A DNA stretch of 64,000 nt from an uncultured Sphingorhabdus sp. (GCA_937873665.1 CALMYW010000518.1:1-64000); one strand, 5' to 3'. Positions 18,580 through 27,688 are shown, counted from the first letter of the stretch. The notes: generated from the sequence alone by a model not told the origin. A program made the numbers and translations.

Positions 18580-21500
18580 TTAAATCACAACCTCAATTCT
18601 GTGCCATTGGTGCTGACGGCGGACAGGCAGAAATTCAAAGTCTTTACGCGTAACGTCGAAATCGTCGCCCATCATGGCCCACCAGATGAACGCGATTTTT
18701 CCGTTCAAAAGCGTGTGTATAATATTTCGTGATGGTTCATCCGTCGCAAAGATGCGTCCAACCTTTGTTTGGGGTATCTGTCGCCCTGTCTCTGAATAGC
18801 ATGGTGGCTCACTGTAGCCAAAGGACACCCAATTGTATGCCGCCTGTTTGAAATGCAGCATGTACCCCGTAGCGGATGACGACAGGCGCATGTCCAGATT
18901 ACCATTTGCCCTCTTCGATGATTCTATCGCTCTTAAGAACTTTTGGTTGCTTAGCTTCGGCACCAACCCATCCCAAAGATCTGGCTGGAATTCCGCATAT
19001 TCAATGCGCTCAACCAAGTAAGGCCGCGCTTCTTCAAACCAGCGGTGTGTGATCGTAGTGTAATTCCCTGCTCTCCCTCCACGACTGCCGATATGGATTG
19101 TATTTCGGACTCGGACGTCGGCGCTGAATAGTGCAGCCGGGATACGGGCAAATGACGAAAACCAATTTCCAGCAAACTGATCGAGCAACAAATTTCGAAG
19201 TGGCTGAAAGCTGCCAGAGAATGTAAGGCTCAGCGGAACAACCATACCGTAAAAGCCATTAGCGGACGTCAATGTCGCGGCCCGCTCCATAATCCAGGCA
19301 TACATGTCGGAACATCGTTCGGTGTCGTAGCCACGGATGGCGTAATCCTTTCGGACTTCAGATGCCTTGACGTATGGGGGGTTCCCGACTGACACATCGA
19401 ACCCTCCACTTTCAATAATCCCATAAAATTCGACCAGCCAATGAAAGGGCTTGTGGCTGGCCTTCCATGATGCAAAGTTGGCGCTTGCCGCTATGTCGTC
19501 GCCAGCATCTACGCCGTAATCATGTGCCAAGTACCGATCCAACTGGGCCTCAAGCGCCGCAAGCCGGTTTCGTAGTTCGATTTTGTGATCAGCACCGATC
19601 GCCCCATGAAGCGCGGTCTGCTGTTCACGGAACAGTCGAAATGCGGCGTCAAGATCCTGCGCTGCCGCTTCGATCTTCCCGGCACGGTCATCGAAGTCAA
19701 AGCCTGACGCCTCGGTCGCGCGGCGCACGTCGGCGATCGAGGTGTAACCGATCAGGGTGTTCCCCGCCCTGATATTGAAATCGATATCGGGCAACGGCTC
19801 GATCTGGTCGGCGCGTTCCAGTTGCGACGCGAGTTTCAGGAACAGGCGGAGCTTACAAATCTCTACCGCCTCATCCATGATATCGACGCCATAAAGGTTA
19901 TCGAGAATGATCGATTTATAGATGAAATAGGGGCGGTTGGGGTGGCGCTCGATCTGGTCGAGAACGCTGCGGAAATCCGAGTAGAGTTGACGCGGCCCGC
20001 TGCCCTCCGGCGCTGTTTCAACGAACTGCTCCATGCGCTCAAGGCAGGCATCATATAAGTCGTAAAGGATATTGAGCGCAGCAAACAGGAATGCGCCCGA
20101 ACCGCAGGCCGGATCGAGCACTTTGATCGCCGAAATGCCTTTCCAGAATGCGCGGACAAGATCGGGGCTTTCAGCATATTGGATCGCGTCGCGCGCAAAC
20201 TGGCGAATGTCGAGATTGAGGGTGATAAAATCCTCAATCGAGGCAATCTCGCCCGCCCCCGCCTTGGCCCTGAGGCTGGCATAGCGCTCGCGCCGCGCCA
20301 CCAACTCACGCCAGGTTTCGGTCGGCAGGCCGTGGCTGGCAGGGGCAGTCTTGTTCCAGTCACCCCGCTGGGCAACATCATCGATGCCTGCGGCGATGTT
20401 GTCGGGAAGCGGCTGATCCGCTCCGTGCTTCACCGCCGGGTAGATATAGGCGTCGGGATTTTCGGAAAGCATCCGCCACACCGCGCTGCCCGGTTCGAAC
20501 GCCACCTTGTCATGCGCGATGGCATTCTGGAAAAGCCAGGGAATGACGGTGTTCTTGGTGATATAATCGGTGATATCTTCCTTGGTGTAATAGGCCCCCA
20601 TCTGCTTTTGGTTGATGTATTTTTCAAAGATGTGGCCAAGGACATCGGGGTTGATCTCCTTACCATCAGCGCGTTCGATGGCACGGGTGTCGAGCGTCCA
20701 TTCATATTGATCAAAGAAATTGAACACGCCTTCAAATGCGGCGTCGGCGATCTGAATTGCGTTACCTTCGGCCTCCAGCGCATGCGGTTCAAACAGCCCG
20801 CCATTCAAATATGGGATGGCTCCGAGCAAACGTGCTGTTTCCGGATCGCGTGCATTTGCCGCAGTCGCCAAACCGCCGTGAAACAGTTTGAGCAGGAAGG
20901 CGCGATAAAAGCTGTGGAATTGGTCTGTGCCCTTGGCGGCGCGGACCTGTGCCAGCCGGTTCTTCAGATAGTCGATATCGTTATCCAGAAACCGCTTCTT
21001 CTGGATGAAATAGACGAACATCAACCGGTTGAGCATCAGCGAAGCATACCATTGGCGGTCGGTCGCACTGGCAAGCCCCTCTATGAAGCCCAGAAAGAGG
21101 TCGTGCTGCTGCTTGAACGCTTCGTAAAACCGTTTTGTAATTTTCTCTCGATCAAACGCATCGCGCATCCGCAGCGTTGTTCCGGCGAGGGTCAGCCCTT
21201 CTTCTTCGCTGAGGGTGAAGGCGATGTGATCGAGCTTTTGGATCAAGGCATCAGGCGGAGTGCTGGCGCGCCATTCGTGTTCGCGGAAGGCGGCGGGCTT
21301 GCCCTTTTCGCGCGCGACCCACTGCCAGATTTGTTTGGTCTGGGCAGTGTCTGTGAAGATGATTAGGTGTTCGTAAGCGCGCTTGGTTATCTCGCGCTCG
21401 ATGCGCTGTCTGGTGCTACGTTCGGGCACCGCATCACAATGGAATATTCGAACGCCGCGTTTGTCCGCAACCGGGGTCAAAGCGTATTGCGCGCCGCCTG

Positions 21501-21618
21501 CTTCGATCTGCTCGGGTTGACGGGATTGAGGTCGGTCCCACCCCAACTCCTCGATGAAAAGCTTGGCGAAATCAAACGCCCGCAAATGGATTGTCGCCTG
21601 CCCCCTGTCGATTGCCAT
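18580..21618 (-). CDS. Eco57I-like adenine DNA methyltransferase, C-terminus truncated by IS3
   Basis: The product is 1,012 residues, of which about 997 are original and the last ~14 are read from the IS end before TAA at 18580. I chose ATG 21618, two bases after the helicase stop, giving MAIDRGQATIHLRAFDF. The SAM-binding motif LDPACGSGAFLFAAL is near residue 500 and the catalytic motif GNPPYVKASEV near residue 743, as in N6-adenine methyltransferases of the Eco57I_RM class. The long N-terminal half resembles those of type IIG/BREX-PglX-like enzymes. The sequence breaks off in the target-recognition region at FDVTRKDFEFLP. It is in a two-gene operon with a nuclease-helicase and probably protected or marked self DNA. 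Activity is doubtful after truncation. Confidence 0.85.
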   Translation of the reverse strand: MAIDRGQATIHLRAFDFAKLFIEELGWDRPQSRQPEQIEAGGAQYALTPVADKRGVRIFHCDAVPERSTRQRIEREITKRAYEHLIIFTDTAQTKQIWQWVAREKGKPAAFREHEWRASTPPDALIQKLDHIAFTLSEEEGLTLAGTTLRMRDAFDREKITKRFYEAFKQQHDLFLGFIEGLASATDRQWYASLMLNRLMFVYFIQKKRFLDNDIDYLKNRLAQVRAAKGTDQFHSFYRAFLLKLFHGGLATAANARDPETARLLGAIPYLNGGLFEPHALEAEGNAIQIADAAFEGVFNFFDQYEWTLDTRAIERADGKEINPDVLGHIFEKYINQKQMGAYYTKEDITDYITKNTVIPWLFQNAIAHDKVAFEPGSAVWRMLSENPDAYIYPAVKHGADQPLPDNIAAGIDDVAQRGDWNKTAPASHGLPTETWRELVARRERYASLRAKAGAGEIASIEDFITLNLDIRQFARDAIQYAESPDLVRAFWKGISAIKVLDPACGSGAFLFAALNILYDLYDACLERMEQFVETAPEGSGPRQLYSDFRSVLDQIERHPNRPYFIYKSIILDNLYGVDIMDEAVEICKLRLFLKLASQLERADQIEPLPDIDFNIRAGNTLIGYTSIADVRRATEASGFDFDDRAGKIEAAAQDLDAAFRLFREQQTALHGAIGADHKIELRNRLAALEAQLDRYLAHDYGVDAGDDIAASANFASWKASHKPFHWLVEFYGIIESGGFDVSVGNPPYVKASEVRKDYAIRGYDTERCSDMYAWIMERAATLTSANGFYGMVVPLSLTFSGSFQPLRNLLLDQFAGNWFSSFARIPAALFSADVRVRNTIHIGSRGGRAGNYTTITHRWFEEARPYLVERIEYAEFQPDLWDGLVPKLSNQKFLRAIESSKRANGNLDMRLSSSATGYMLHFKQAAYNWVSFGYSEPPCYSETGRQIPQTKVGRIFATDEPSRNIIHTLLNGKIAFIWWAMMGDDFDVTRKDFEFLPVRRQHQWHRIEVVI

Positions 21619-21620
21619 GG

Positions 21621-24600
21621 TCAGCCTTTCAGTCCCATTGAGCAAATGATACGCATGTCGGTCTGCTCTTCTTCCTTGTCCTGCTTGATACACAAACGCC
21701 CATCTTCGCGAAGTGCGATGACCATTTCGGCAAGCTTGGTGTCGCTAATCCCCGTTTTGAGGTGTCGATTGAGGGTGTCGATGGTCGATTGGAACATCGG
21801 AAAGTCGTAAATGTCGGCCATCACCTTTTCGACATCGCGAACGAAGTGGTCGGTTACAAACAAGGTGCGTTCGTTGCCCTGCTGCTCCAGAAACCTTTTT
21901 AGCCGGTCGTAGGTCTTGAACCGCGCGCCGGACGGGCGGCCAAGCGCACCATGGGTTGTGCGCTCCTCTTGCATCAGATGCTCGACGCCTTTGGCAACGA
22001 TTTCGTGGTGGAACTCGGTGCGCTCCAGAGCCGGTTCATCTGGCGCGCATTCGGCGGCGCGAAGGATTGCCAGCGGCGACTGCGTCAGAATTTCTCCGTG
22101 CTCGTCCACCCAAGCCAGTGCATCATTGTCGTCCGGTGTGCGGATGTAGACGAGTGCGCCTTCCTTGGCATCAGTAATGGATGGCAATCTCTTGGTCGCG
22201 AACACAACATCGGGCAGGTCTTCGACCAGTTTTTTCAACTTCGGGTCAGCTTCAATGGCGTTTTGCCATATCTGGAACGCATAAGACGCTAGGTCGACTT
22301 CCCCTTCGTCCTCGCCGTCAAGAATGCCCGATTTTTCGCTGTAGAGGTCCTGAATCGGGTTTTCTTTGTCATCGTCTTCAAAAAAGGCCTCGTCCGAGCC
22401 GACCACTTCCTGATTTTCTTTCAAACGTTCTCGAACACGTGAGCGAAGCCGGATGATCCGCTCAACCCCATCGGCCGGAAGGAAGGAGTAGCAGTTGATT
22501 GTGTCGGCCTGTTGCCCGATCCGGTCGACGCGACCCGCGCGCTGGATCAGTCGGATGATCGCCCAGGGAAGGTCGAAATTGACAATGGTCGCGCAATCTT
22601 GAAGGTTTTGGCCTTCTGATAGGACGTCCGTTGCGATCAGGATGCGAAGTTCTCCTTCGGCCTGCGCGATGTGCTCCTTCTTGTTCGATTTTGGGCTGAA
22701 TCGCCATGCGAGCCGCGTCGGATTCTCAGATTGGCCGGTGACGGCTGACACAGAGTTGATGCCCGCATTACGCAAGGCGGCTTCCAGATACCGGGCGGTG
22801 TCGGCAAATTGCGTAAAAATAAGCAGCTTGTCATTCGGATGATCGACGCGAGCAAGGTCAATCAACGCTTTGAGTTTAGTGTCGCGCGCTTCCACCCATT
22901 CCCCACAAATTTGCAGAACGCCGCGCAAGGCGTCAATGTCGGCCTGCAAATCAGTTTGGAGCGAGCGCTTAAACAGCGCTGCCTTTAACCATTTGAAGCG
23001 GCGCTTCTTGGCATTTGCATAAACGCCGTAGATTAGTGCTGCCTGTTCGCGCTGTTTCACCAATTCGTCGGTCGTAACTTCAGTTTCAGCTTCACCAGCA
23101 TATTCCCCATCGGCGAAGAGCGTATCCGCAGCCTCAGAATCTGCATCTTCATCGGACACGTCGAGCAACTCGGCGTCCTGCGTTCCAATAGGAACCGGCA
23201 GGCCGTTCTCCAGCGCGTGTAAATAGACAAGGTTGCGCATGACGTGGCGTTGCAGCGATTGAATGAAAGCAGGCCCGCCGCTTTCGAGTCTTTTGAATAG
23301 ATTGGTCTTGCAAAAACCCATCAGCCGAACGCCAGCACGGCCTAAGCCATCCATGATCAAATCTTCGGCTGGGGTCGGCGGGTGAGCTGGATCGGGATTC
23401 AGATAGTTGGCCAAACCATAGCGCGGCAGTGAAAGGCCATCGACTGCCGAAACAACAGCATCGGAATAAGCTTTAGCGTAGGGGTCATTAGGGTCCTTGT
23501 CGTCGATTTCGAACTTAACGGATTTTGGCTGACGAACCGGGAAGTACGACCGGGTGCCGTCGTTAAAGGTGATGTACTTGCGGCCACTCGCTGCATCCGT
23601 TTGGGCGTAGTTTTGGAGAATGAACCCGCGTGTACGACGGATCATGTAAAGTCGCATTAATTCGCGCCAGTCATCGGTCTGGTCGCTCTTTTCAAAAGCA
23701 GGAATTGATCGCACGGCACATTGGTGTTTGCGGACAAACTCGGTCTCACCGCCAATGGCGCGGATCATCGCCTCTGGACGAACGCCGATGTCTTGATCGT
23801 CCTCAATAAACAGACGAAGCTGGGACGACAGGTCGATAAACGACTTATTATAGGGTGTGGCCGACAGCAGAATACATTGGCTATCATTTGACCGGATATA
23901 GTCCTCTATCACCTTGTAGCGTTTGCCTTCACGGTTCCGGAGATTATGGCTCTCATCGATCAGGACCGTACGATAACGGCGAAGATCCGGCAGCTCGCTT
24001 TCGACACGCGAAAGCGAGACGATCTTGGCCGGGAGGCTGTAGGTTTCAACATAGTCGTCCCACATCTCGACGAGGTTCTTGGGACAAATGATCAAACTCC
24101 GTCCATCGCTCTCTTCGAGAATCTTGAGTAACGCTGAAGCCATAATCGATTTACCGAGGCCAACAACGTCACCGATTACAACGCCGCCACGCTTGTTCAA
24201 ATGATGGGCCGCGACCTTCACGGCACTTGTTTGGAAATCGAACAGCTTGTCGCCAAAGATTGCCGGGATACGGAATTCTGACTGTCCGAGGCGAGCTTCT
24301 TGAGCCAGGTGATAAGCGATTTTCAGATATACATGGTATGGATCGACTAGCGTTTCGCTCGCCCAGCTCTCCTCGATGATTGTCGCAAGTTCGTCAGAAA
24401 TGTCGATGCACCAGCGATCGTTCCAGCGATCTTCGAACCATGCTGCCAGCTTGTCGCAAGCGTCATGATCCATCACATCGACATTTAGTTCACCCTGAAA
24501 TGCCAATCCTGCGAACGTGAGATTGCTACTGCCTACGAAGCCAACCTTGGGATTGATCGGATCAGGCCTGTGCAAAAGATACAATTTTGCGTGAAGCGGA

Positions 24601-25007
24601 TGGCGTAGGAAAAGTTTGACGACTACTTTCCGCGCTCGGATTTGACGTGCAAGTCGTCGCAACCCGGCTTCGTCGCTATTGGTCGGCGTGCCAAGCGCAA
24701 GCTGCGTCCTGAATTCCTCTGCCAGTGCTTTTTTGAGTTCGAGAGCGCTGGCGTTGTCAATCCCATCATCGTGATATGCAGAAGATAGCTTTTCCCGGAG
24801 CCCCCTCTCTGGCGATTGATGCATACCGACCAACAATCGGCAGGCATTTCCATCCTGTCCCGACCAGCTTTCGATGTGCTCATCAATTTTTCGCCAACCC
24901 CGCAGATTGAAGTAGCCAACGCAAAAATCAGCCCGCTCTGATACAGAAAGAACCTTGTTCAGTTCGGGCAGCAGTGAATTGTCGATATTGTCAAATATGC
25001 GCGGCAT
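21621..25007 (-). CDS. PLD-nuclease/SNF2-type helicase fusion (defence-like)
   Basis: This 1,128-residue protein has an N-terminal phospholipase-D-like nuclease domain (HAKLYLL near residue 140 with GFVGSSNLTFAG). A superfamily-2 helicase follows: variant Walker A GDVVGLGKSI near residue 282, DESH box in VLIDESHNLRN near residue 352, SATPYNKS, IFTQFADTARYL, and motif V/VI LSEGQNLQDC...QRAGRVDRIGQQ. Such fusions are known in restriction-like phage-defence loci, though I cannot assign a named system. It is followed immediately by the Eco57I-like methyltransferase gene and preceded by higBA 27 bases upstream on the same strand. The frame is intact. Confidence 0.88.
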   Translation of the reverse strand: MPRIFDNIDNSLLPELNKVLSVSERADFCVGYFNLRGWRKIDEHIESWSGQDGNACRLLVGMHQSPERGLREKLSSAYHDDGIDNASALELKKALAEEFRTQLALGTPTNSDEAGLRRLARQIRARKVVVKLFLRHPLHAKLYLLHRPDPINPKVGFVGSSNLTFAGLAFQGELNVDVMDHDACDKLAAWFEDRWNDRWCIDISDELATIIEESWASETLVDPYHVYLKIAYHLAQEARLGQSEFRIPAIFGDKLFDFQTSAVKVAAHHLNKRGGVVIGDVVGLGKSIMASALLKILEESDGRSLIICPKNLVEMWDDYVETYSLPAKIVSLSRVESELPDLRRYRTVLIDESHNLRNREGKRYKVIEDYIRSNDSQCILLSATPYNKSFIDLSSQLRLFIEDDQDIGVRPEAMIRAIGGETEFVRKHQCAVRSIPAFEKSDQTDDWRELMRLYMIRRTRGFILQNYAQTDAASGRKYITFNDGTRSYFPVRQPKSVKFEIDDKDPNDPYAKAYSDAVVSAVDGLSLPRYGLANYLNPDPAHPPTPAEDLIMDGLGRAGVRLMGFCKTNLFKRLESGGPAFIQSLQRHVMRNLVYLHALENGLPVPIGTQDAELLDVSDEDADSEAADTLFADGEYAGEAETEVTTDELVKQREQAALIYGVYANAKKRRFKWLKAALFKRSLQTDLQADIDALRGVLQICGEWVEARDTKLKALIDLARVDHPNDKLLIFTQFADTARYLEAALRNAGINSVSAVTGQSENPTRLAWRFSPKSNKKEHIAQAEGELRILIATDVLSEGQNLQDCATIVNFDLPWAIIRLIQRAGRVDRIGQQADTINCYSFLPADGVERIIRLRSRVRERLKENQEVVGSDEAFFEDDDKENPIQDLYSEKSGILDGEDEGEVDLASYAFQIWQNAIEADPKLKKLVEDLPDVVFATKRLPSITDAKEGALVYIRTPDDNDALAWVDEHGEILTQSPLAILRAAECAPDEPALERTEFHHEIVAKGVEHLMQEERTTHGALGRPSGARFKTYDRLKRFLEQQGNERTLFVTDHFVRDVEKVMADIYDFPMFQSTIDTLNRHLKTGISDTKLAEMVIALREDGRLCIKQDKEEEQTDMRIICSMGLKG

Positions 25008-25033
25008 GCACGAACTCTCGCTTTAAAATATGT

Positions 25034-25369
25034 TCAGAGCGTAGCAGACGCGCCACCGTCGTCAGATAATCCCTTAAACGGCATAACCTTGATCTCCCCC
25101 TCACGCTTCCTCGCCTGCGCGATGTCATAGCTGTTTTGCATCCGCATAAGCGTGTCCATCGACACGCCAAACGCCTTTTCTATCCGCAGCGCCATTTCGG
25201 ACGAAAGCTGCGAATGTTCGTTGAGCAAGGTCGAGAGCGTCGCGCGGGTGACGCCCAACACCTGCGCCGCTGCCGTCACTGACAAGCCCAACGGCTCGAT
25301 GATTTCCGATTTCACGAAACCGCCCGGATGCGCCGGGTTCTTCATGCGTATGCCTGCGATTGCGCTCAT
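25034..25369 (-). CDS. higA: HigA family antitoxin
   Basis: This 111-residue Xre-type regulator contains NPAHPGGFVKSEIIEPLGLS at residues 11-30, the helix-turn-helix AAQVLGVTRATLSTLLN, and EMALRIEKAFGVSMDTLMRMQ. These are characteristic of HigA antitoxins. It neutralises HigB and usually represses the operon. The gene starts 22 bases after the toxin gene, the normal toxin-first order of higBA. Its stop is 26 bases from the helicase start, so toxin-antitoxin and defence genes may share a transcript. Confidence 0.93.
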   Translation of the reverse strand: MSAIAGIRMKNPAHPGGFVKSEIIEPLGLSVTAAAQVLGVTRATLSTLLNEHSQLSSEMALRIEKAFGVSMDTLMRMQNSYDIAQARKREGEIKVMPFKGLSDDGGASATL

Positions 25370-25391
25370 GTCCAGCTCCTAGTGCCAGTTC

Positions 25392-25682
25392 CTAGTGATA
25401 GTCTTCATAGTCAAGGTCTATGATCTCGATATCCTGACGGTCGATCCGAAACGTCATCCTCCAGTTCTTGGTCACGAATAGGCTCCACGTCCCCTTGCGG
25501 TCGCCGGTCAGCATATGCGCTTTCCAGCTCGGCACGGTGCGAAGCTCCTCCTCGCGCTCCATGTCCTGGAGGAAGGAAACGATACGCTGCACCTTGGTGA
25601 CAACAGCAGGCTGCAACCCGCTAGCGTCATCATTCTCGATGAAGCGCCGCAACCCTTTGTGGATCACGTTCCTGATCTTCAT
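25392..25682 (-). CDS. higB: HigB/RelE-type toxin
   Basis: This 96-residue RelE/ParE-superfamily ribonuclease toxin begins MKIRNVIHKGLRRFIENDD. A start six codons upstream is possible, but GGAGGTGCT (an RBS at 25683-25691) favours this one. WSLFVTKNWRMTFRI and the C-terminal DIEIIDLDYEDYH match HigB proteins, which cleave mRNA on the ribosome. Together with higA it forms a stabilising module inside the left integrative element. Confidence 0.92.
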   Translation of the reverse strand: MKIRNVIHKGLRRFIENDDASGLQPAVVTKVQRIVSFLQDMEREEELRTVPSWKAHMLTGDRKGTWSLFVTKNWRMTFRIDRQDIEIIDLDYEDYH

Positions 25683-26086
25683 AGCACCTCCTAACAACAA
25701 ATTCGTTCGGCGTCAAGTGACGCCATACACTCTCAGCCACTTACTCGCTTTGCGATGGACTCGGAATAAGGCCGTCGAATACCGGCAATGGCGGCGAACA
25801 TTTCGGCCCCGACTGTCCAGCTTTGGCGTCCAATTGAGCGGCAGTTCCGGCTGCCGACGCAATTTCGACTGATCCACCAAAATTAAGCCCCGCCCTGCGC
25901 CGCCACGTACCGCCGTCCATAGTCGGCTCTGTTCGATCATAGCCGTCCATCTTCGTACGCCGCCGATTGCCGCCTTTCGTCCGCCTGCGCTCACCGTCGC
26001 CTAACAGGCTCTTGCGCGGAAAATTTGTTTCGCCAATTCTTGGCTCATGGGGAGCCAATGACTGTCAAAGAATGGAAGTGCATCCC
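25683..26086. other. 404-base intergenic stretch between divergent higB and alpA
   Basis: I see no convincing gene here. The open frames on the minus strand are arginine/glycine-rich, have no recognisable domain and no ribosome binding site. The stretch must hold the divergent promoters for higBA-helicase-methyltransferase and for the AlpA regulator. Confidence 0.5.
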
Positions 26087-26296
26087 ATGTCCGACTCCGA
26101 AAGAATTATCCGCCTCAAAACCGTACTGGCCCGCACCGGGCTTTCCCGATCGACCATGTATCGCAAGATCGCCGAAGGCACCTTCCCTTGTCAGGTCAGG
26201 ATCAGCATTCATGGCGCTGGCTGGCGCGAGTCCGCCGTCAACCAGTGGATCGCCGATCCAGTCGGCTTTCGCAACGAGCACGCTGATCGACCTTGA
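26087..26296 (+). CDS. AlpA family phage/island regulator
   Basis: This 69-residue helix-turn-helix protein begins MSDSERIIRLKTVLARTGLS and continues RSTMYRKIAEGTFP and GWRESAVNQWI, the AlpA signature. AlpA-type proteins activate excision or integrase genes in P4-like elements. It converges on the integrase gene 23 bases away. A closely similar paralogue lies in the right island (30431-30637), so the two elements are related. Confidence 0.9.
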   Translation: MSDSERIIRLKTVLARTGLSRSTMYRKIAEGTFPCQVRISIHGAGWRESAVNQWIADPVGFRNEHADRP

Positions 26297-26318
26297 AGAA
26301 GCCACGCGCACGGCTCGC

Positions 26319-27572
26319 TCAAACTGCCTTAAGATGCGAACGTGATCTTTTCGCGGTTCGGTCCGGCGCTGGAAACGGAACAACGTCGCCGCCAAGTCTT
26401 AGCTGGTCGAGATAATCGCTCCACCATTGGTGCATCGCCACGCGCTCATCCCAATAGCGACCGCGATTATAGACACCGCGAACGCTGTTCGCATCGGAAT
26501 GGGCAAGTGACCGCTCGATGGCGTCGGGTGCCCATTTGCCGCTCTCGTTGAGCAAGGTTGAGGCGGTGGTGCGCAATCCGTGGGCGGTCACCTCACCCAC
26601 CGCATAGCCCAATCGCCGGAACGCCTGATTGACCGTGTTCTCGCTGAGAGGGCGTTTGAACGTGTGAAAGGCTGGAAACACGAAGCCGGTCGGTCCCGTC
26701 AATGCGGACAGTTCTTCGAGATAGGCTAGCACCTGCCGCGACAATGGGATTTCATGCGGGCGGCGCATCTTCATGCGCTCGGCGGGAATTTTCCACACAG
26801 CATTGTCCAGATCGAACTCGGCCCAGGTCGCTTTGCGGATTTCACCCGGTCTAGCCATGACATGTGGGGAGACCTGCATCGCCAGCCGCGTGATCGCATG
26901 GCCAGAGTAGGAGTCTATCGAACGGAGTAGTTCTCCGAGCTGCGCTGGTTCGAGGATGGCAGCATGATGCTTGACCTTGGGAACGATCATTGCACCGCGC
27001 AAAATCGCGGTCGGGTCGGTTTCACCCCGCCCGGTTGCCACAGCGTAGCGAAACACGCGGCCAGCGAACGAACGGCACCGCCGTGCGGTTTCATACTTGC
27101 CCCTTGCCTCGATACGCTTAAGCGCGGCCAGAACATCCATCGGCTTAAGGTCGGTGATCGGAAAGGCAGCTATGGGCTGCAACTGCTCCAGCAGCCAGTT
27201 CACCTTGCTAATCGTGGTATCGGCGCGGCCTTCTGCGACCATCTTGTCGACATATTCCTTGGCGACGTCACCAAAACTGTTCGCAGCATTGAAAGCGGCT
27301 GTCAGCTTTTCGCGCTTCCTCGCCATCAAGGGATCGATCCCGCTTTCAAGCTGCCGTCGGGCTTCGTCTCTTCGCCGCCGCGCTTCCGCCAAGCCGACAT
27401 CGGGATAGCGTCCAAGAGCAAGGCGCTTCTGCTTGGCTGCGTGCCGATATTTGTATCGCCACAGTTTTGACCCGTTGGGATGGACCTCCAGATAGAGGCC
27501 TCGATCATCGCCAAGCTGGGTGATCTTTTCGCCAGACCGGGCATTCCGGATTTGCAACTCTGTAAGCGGCAT
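26319..27572 (-). CDS. Tyrosine site-specific integrase (P4 type), left element
   Basis: This 417-residue integrase has the DUF4102 N-terminal arm-binding domain (LTELQIRNARSGEK, DDRGLYLEVHPNGSKLWRYKYR) and a C-terminal catalytic domain. The active-site residues are visible: R in HVMARPGEIRKATW, H-x-x-R in AHGLRTTAS, H in LAHSDANSV, and the nucleophile Y in RGVYNRGRYWDER. Its 5' end is 220 bases from the tRNA-Leu fragment at 27792. It belongs with higBA, the helicase and the methyltransferase, the remains of an element whose far end has been lost at the IS3. Confidence 0.93.
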   Translation of the reverse strand: MPLTELQIRNARSGEKITQLGDDRGLYLEVHPNGSKLWRYKYRHAAKQKRLALGRYPDVGLAEARRRRDEARRQLESGIDPLMARKREKLTAAFNAANSFGDVAKEYVDKMVAEGRADTTISKVNWLLEQLQPIAAFPITDLKPMDVLAALKRIEARGKYETARRCRSFAGRVFRYAVATGRGETDPTAILRGAMIVPKVKHHAAILEPAQLGELLRSIDSYSGHAITRLAMQVSPHVMARPGEIRKATWAEFDLDNAVWKIPAERMKMRRPHEIPLSRQVLAYLEELSALTGPTGFVFPAFHTFKRPLSENTVNQAFRRLGYAVGEVTAHGLRTTASTLLNESGKWAPDAIERSLAHSDANSVRGVYNRGRYWDERVAMHQWWSDYLDQLRLGGDVVPFPAPDRTAKRSRSHLKAV

Positions 27573-27626
27573 TTGCGACTCTCCTCATCAGGTTCCAGCG
27601 AAAGGGTCGGCAAGGCCATCAAGATG

Positions 27627-27688
27627 TGGTGCCATGAAGCATTTTTAGGTGGGGCCATTGGCCCGAAAAATGGCATTTCATGGCACCA
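27627..27688. repeat. Long imperfect palindrome upstream of the left integrase
   Basis: Arms TGGTGCCATGAA (27627-27638) and TTCATGGCACCA (27677-27688) are exact complements. Inside is a second palindrome, GGGCCATTGGCCC. It lies between the integrase start and the attachment core and could be a recombinase/accessory binding site or a cruciform-forming regulator of the integrase. Confidence 0.6.

Larger units (their letters stand above)
17103..18625 (-). mobile_element. IS3-family insertion sequence, complete
   Basis: The 1,523-base element is defined by imperfect terminal inverted repeats. The left end TGTCCGTCGTCAGAACA at 17103 matches the right end TGTCCGCCGTCAGCACC read inward from 18625. 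Similarity continues for about 28 bases. It starts TG and ends CA as IS3-family members do and contains orfA and orfB in the -1 relation. The 3-4 bases outside the two ends differ (ACAG on the left, GGCA on the right), so there is no target duplication. Both flanks are interiors of different genes. Confidence 0.88.

Noticed and set aside
17143..18585. Shorter IS3 boundaries based on the CGGGC-TCGTC similarity inside both ends
   Set aside because: The match extends outward to a better TG-starting repeat at 17103 and 18625, which also coincides with the points where both flanking genes lose sense.
20179..21366. Plus-strand open frame of 395 codons inside the methyltransferase gene
   Set aside because: The opposite strand carries clear SAM-binding and NPPY motifs in frame; this is a shadow.
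25713..26058. Small minus-strand frames between higB and alpA
   Set aside because: They are R/G-rich with no ribosome binding site and no similarity I recognise; treated as intergenic.
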